From contig JACQEH010000265.1 of the NCBI GenBank assembly GCA_016200675.1, positions 1-10,964 on the forward strand: a stretch of DNA of 10,964 nucleotides, in the 5' to 3' direction. Shown piece after piece: positions 8,614 to 10,964 of the stretch. Positions within the stretch are counted from its first letter, which is position 1, and each line of letters begins with the position of its first letter. The position numbers were made by a program, and so were the translations under genes. This DNA is from Chloroflexota bacterium. GTDB lineage: Bacteria; Chloroflexota; Limnocylindria; Limnocylindrales; CSP1-4. Under the pieces are notes generated by a model. That model saw only the letters and a list, made by a program, of their open reading frames with translations, was not told the DNA's origin and did no database searches.

Positions 8614-9372
8614 TTGCCGTCGCTCCGCCATCCGCCGAACCTGTCGGCCGTCGTGGCCGACGACCTCCGTCGCGCCATCGAGGCGCGCGAGTTCGGCCCG
8701 GAAGGGCGCCTGCCGTCCGAGCCGGAGCTGGCCCGCCGCCTTGGCGTCAGCCGGGCCACGGTCCGGCATGCGATCACGGAGCTGGCAGAAGGCGGCTTCG
8801 TCCGCCGGCACCAGGGGCGCGGGACATTCGTCACGAGCCACGCCGCCTCGCTCCACAACAACCTCAACGTGAACTCGGGTGTCACCGACCTCATCGCCTC
8901 GCAGGGCTGGGAGCCCGGAACGGCCGAGGTGACGTCCACGGCGCGGGCCGCGACGCGGGCAGAGCGGGTGACCATGGATCTCGGGCCTGCCGACGAGGTG
9001 GTGGTCGTCCGTCGGACCAGGCTGGCCGACGGCCGGCCCGTCGTCGCAGTGGAGGACGTGCTGTCGGCCGCTACCCTCGAGCGCGTCGGCATCTCTGCGT
9101 CGACGCTGGCGGATCGCCTGGCGACCCGTTCCCTGTACGACCTGCTCGAGGACGTCGGCCTGGCGGTCCACCACGGCATCGCGGAGATCCGGCCCGTCAA
9201 GGCGACCGGCGATGTGGCGCGGCGACTCGGCCTGCGGGGTGGTGTCGTGGTCCTGATCGAGCAGATCGACTTCACGTCCGCCGAGGAACCGGTGCTCCTG
9301 TCGCGAGAACACCATCGGCCCGATGTCTTTCAGTTCCGAATCTATCGACGAGGTCCAGGAAGCCGTCACTGA
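8614..9372 (+). CDS. GntR-family transcriptional regulator, HutC/UTRA subfamily
   Basis: 252 residues. An N-terminal winged helix-turn-helix (about 10-75) contains LPSEPELARRLGVSRATVR (33-51) and ends in the wing GRGTFV (68-73). A UTRA ligand-binding domain (about 90-246) includes RPVVAVEDVL and ends in EHHRPDVFQFRIYRR, both typical of HutC-type members. Members usually repress catabolic genes and release DNA on binding a small effector. TTG at 8614 is the start: AAGGAGG (8603-8609) lies 4 bases upstream and none of the nearby ATGs is in frame. Divergent from the ureidopropionase operon and 100 bases ahead of the permease, it is the likely local regulator; the effector is probably a pyrimidine catabolite, which is inference. 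Confidence 0.92.
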   Translation: MPSLRHPPNLSAVVADDLRRAIEAREFGPEGRLPSEPELARRLGVSRATVRHAITELAEGGFVRRHQGRGTFVTSHAASLHNNLNVNSGVTDLIASQGWEPGTAEVTSTARAATRAERVTMDLGPADEVVVVRRTRLADGRPVVAVEDVLSAATLERVGISASTLADRLATRSLYDLLEDVGLAVHHGIAEIRPVKATGDVARRLGLRGGVVVLIEQIDFTSAEEPVLLSREHHRPDVFQFRIYRRGPGSRH

Positions 9373-9377
9373 GCGTC

Positions 9378-9392
9378 GGGGTTCGACACCCC
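9378..9392 (+). terminator. Weak hairpin after the GntR gene
   Basis: GGGGT (9378-9382) and ACCCC (9388-9392) give a 5-bp stem with a 5-base loop, beginning 6 bases after the GntR stop. It is short and has no T-run, so at most a partial attenuator between the regulator and the permease. Confidence 0.25.
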
Positions 9393-9444
9393 ACCAGACC
9401 CCAAGGCTAGATCGCGATCCCGGGTCCACCTCGGACCGTCAAGC

Positions 9445-9457
9445 GGTGTCAAACACC
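9445..9457. promoter_or_regulatory. Dyad GGTGTCAAACACC before the permease, candidate operator
   Basis: A perfect 5-bp-arm inverted repeat with a 3-base centre, 15 bases upstream of the permease ATG and 6 bases ahead of its GGAGG. Its core TGTCAAACA (9447-9455) differs by one base from TGTCAGACA (8555-8563) in the divergent region, so the same regulator could bind both. As it lies close to the ribosome site, an RNA-level role is also possible. Confidence 0.45.
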
Positions 9458-9472
9458 ACGTTGGGAGGAGCA

Positions 9473-10927
9473 ATGGCTGAACAGGTGGCGCGTCCCGATG
9501 GCACGGCGGGTCTGCGGCGGAACGCCGTCGGACTCCTTGCCGCGATCATGCTGTCGGCGACGATCATGGGTCCCGCGGTTTCGACGTACTTCAACACGCA
9601 GTTCACCGCGATAAACGCGGGAGCTGCGCTGCCCTTCGTCTTCCTCGTCTCGCTGATCGCCGCCCTGATCGTCGCGAACGGCGTTGCCGAGATGGCCCGC
9701 AAGCTGCCGGCCGCCGGTGCGTTCTACACCTACGTCGTGCGTGGCATCGGGCCCAAGGCGGGGTTCGTGACCGGTACGCTCATGTTCCTCGGCTACTCGC
9801 TGCTCGAGCCGGCCGAGCTGGCCCTGATCGGCTACTGGATCAGCAACGTCCTGCTCCGCTTCGGCTATGACGTCAGCTGGATCCTCATCGCCGCGATCTT
9901 CTGGGTGACGACCCTCGTCCTCTCGATCCGCGGGATCCGGATCTCGATGGAGACGGCGCTCATCGCCTTCGGCATCGAGGTCGGCGTCATCATCGTCCTC
10001 TCCTTCCTCATCCTGGGCAAGGGCGGAGCCGAGGGGATCAACCTCCAGCCGTTCGACCCGGGTCAGTCACCGACCGGCATCGGGGGCATCGCCCTGGGCC
10101 TGGTCTTCGGCATCCTGTCATTCGTCGGCTTCGAAGGGGCCGCGACGCTCGGCGAGGAGGTCGAGAACCCGCGGGTCAACGTCCCCCGGGCGATCTTCGG
10201 CGCGACACTCCTCGTCGGCGTGATCTACCTGTTCGCCACGTGGGCTGAGACCCTCGGCTTCGGCGTCTCGACGATCAGCGTCCTTCAGGCCGACGCGGCG
10301 CCGTTCGACACGCTCGCCAAGAACTACAGCCCGGACTGGTTCCGGGTGCTGGTCGACATCGCCGGCGCGTCGAGCATGTTCGGGGTGATGATCTCGTCCC
10401 ACAACGGGGTCACCCGGATCATCTACGCGATGGGCCGCGAGAAGCTCCTGCCGGCATTCCTCGGCACGATCAACCACCGGTACTCGACGCCGCAGATGGC
10501 GATCATCGTCCAGTCCGTCGGGTCGGGGATCGTCGCGATCATCCTCGGTCTCGCGGTCGGGCCGTTCAACACCTATGGCTACCTTGGCACGATCCTCACC
10601 CTGGGGATCATCCCCGTCTACATCCTCGTGAATCTCGCGGTCATCCGCTACTTCCGAAGCGAGTTCCCCCGCGAGTTCAGCGTGATCAAGCACCTGATCC
10701 TGCCGGTCGCCGGAATTCTCCTCATGGCCATCCCGATCTACGGCCTCATCGGGACGAACCCGGCATACCCGTACAACCTCTTCCCGTGGATGGTGCTGGT
10801 CTACATCGTCGTCGCCGTCGTCATCGCCGTCTGGCTCGATCGGACCCGGCCGCAGGAGCTGCGCGAGGCCGGCAAGATCCTGGCGGCGGAATACGACGTC
10901 GCCGATCCGGCTCCGGCGACCGCCTGA
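9473..10927 (+). CDS. APC-superfamily amino acid/amine permease
   Basis: 484 residues with about 12 hydrophobic segments (roughly 19-40, 50-72, 95-122, 135-152, 160-182, 205-222, 239-258, 290-310, 340-360, 366-392, 406-425 and 436-454). The APC hallmarks are the glycine-rich first helix, AEMARKLPAAGAFYTYV (72-88) after helix 2, and the helix-6 GFEGAATLGEEVENP motif (219-233) followed by VPRAI. It is probably a secondary importer in the cytoplasmic membrane. The ATG at 9473 is chosen for GGGAGGAG at 9463-9470; the in-frame ATG at 9323 lies inside the GntR gene and adds a polar stretch unlike the family. Same strand as gntR. The substrate is not readable; beta-alanine, another amino acid or a pyrimidine-derived compound are candidates from context. 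Pyrimidine bases are usually carried by NCS1 or NCS2 proteins, which this is not. Confidence 0.9.
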   Translation: MAEQVARPDGTAGLRRNAVGLLAAIMLSATIMGPAVSTYFNTQFTAINAGAALPFVFLVSLIAALIVANGVAEMARKLPAAGAFYTYVVRGIGPKAGFVTGTLMFLGYSLLEPAELALIGYWISNVLLRFGYDVSWILIAAIFWVTTLVLSIRGIRISMETALIAFGIEVGVIIVLSFLILGKGGAEGINLQPFDPGQSPTGIGGIALGLVFGILSFVGFEGAATLGEEVENPRVNVPRAIFGATLLVGVIYLFATWAETLGFGVSTISVLQADAAPFDTLAKNYSPDWFRVLVDIAGASSMFGVMISSHNGVTRIIYAMGREKLLPAFLGTINHRYSTPQMAIIVQSVGSGIVAIILGLAVGPFNTYGYLGTILTLGIIPVYILVNLAVIRYFRSEFPREFSVIKHLILPVAGILLMAIPIYGLIGTNPAYPYNLFPWMVLVYIVVAVVIAVWLDRTRPQELREAGKILAAEYDVADPAPATA

Positions 10928-10932
10928 ACCGG

Positions 10933-10964
10933 ATGTCCATCGAAGTTTCGTTCGTCGCCGCCCG
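10933..10964 (+). CDS. Possible start of a further gene, cut by the window edge
   Basis: An ATG at 10933, 5 bases after the permease stop, opens a frame that reads MSIEVSFVAA to the window end. The close spacing and strand suggest the next gene of the same transcript, but the ribosome site is weak (only GAACCGG precedes it) and ten residues are too few to name a family. Confidence 0.35.
   Translation, partial: MSIEVSFVAA

Noticed and set aside
8430..9275. N-terminal extension of the ureidopropionase frame across the divergent region and into gntR
   Set aside because: The extension is Ser/Arg/Thr-rich and antisense to the GntR domain; the ATG at 8429 has a good ribosome site and begins the hydrolase domain.
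9323..9472. Upstream in-frame start for the permease overlapping gntR
   Set aside because: The added 50 residues are polar and unlike APC N-termini, while the ATG at 9473 has GGGAGGAG just upstream.

Overview
The window is a GC-rich, densely coded bacterial chromosome segment with no RNA genes, mobile elements or CRISPR. Nothing in it fixes the taxon. The high GC, an ATP-type (not GTP-type) PEP carboxykinase, an LDH-like malate dehydrogenase and an LLM-family flavin/F420 oxidoreductase would fit a high-GC Chloroflexota lineage better than a typical actinobacterium; this is inference.

Left part (1-3331, + strand): central carbon genes. A 5'-truncated pckA (oxaloacetate to PEP) is followed by mdh (malate/oxaloacetate). 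An Lgt-like seven-helix membrane protein starts inside the mdh stop codon, and its predicted active-site residues are replaced. A GC-rich hairpin follows it.

Middle and right part (3460-10927): a reductive pyrimidine catabolism locus. On the + strand is mmsA ((methyl)malonate-semialdehyde dehydrogenase). It converges on a minus-strand operon transcribed from about 8430 down to 5018: beta-ureidopropionase, an LLM-class oxidoreductase, a 21-residue lysine-rich microprotein gene with a strong ribosome binding site, and dihydropyrimidinase. Divergent from this operon is a GntR/HutC-type (UTRA) regulator with a TTG start, followed by an APC-superfamily permease. The first bases of a possible further gene lie at the right edge.

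How it fits together: dihydropyrimidinase opens dihydrouracil/dihydrothymine, and beta-ureidopropionase releases CO2, NH3 and beta-alanine (or beta-aminoisobutyrate). After transamination by an enzyme not in the window, MmsA converts the semialdehyde to acetyl-CoA or propionyl-CoA. The permease probably imports a pathway substrate or product, and the GntR protein probably senses one. The dihydropyrimidine dehydrogenase and the beta-alanine aminotransferase are absent here and may lie beyond the right edge. Two dyads sharing the core TGTCARACA, one in the regulator/operon divergent region and one before the permease, are candidate operators of this regulator. The least ordinary items are the microprotein, the degenerate Lgt-like protein, the LLM enzyme embedded in the pathway operon, and the shared dyads.
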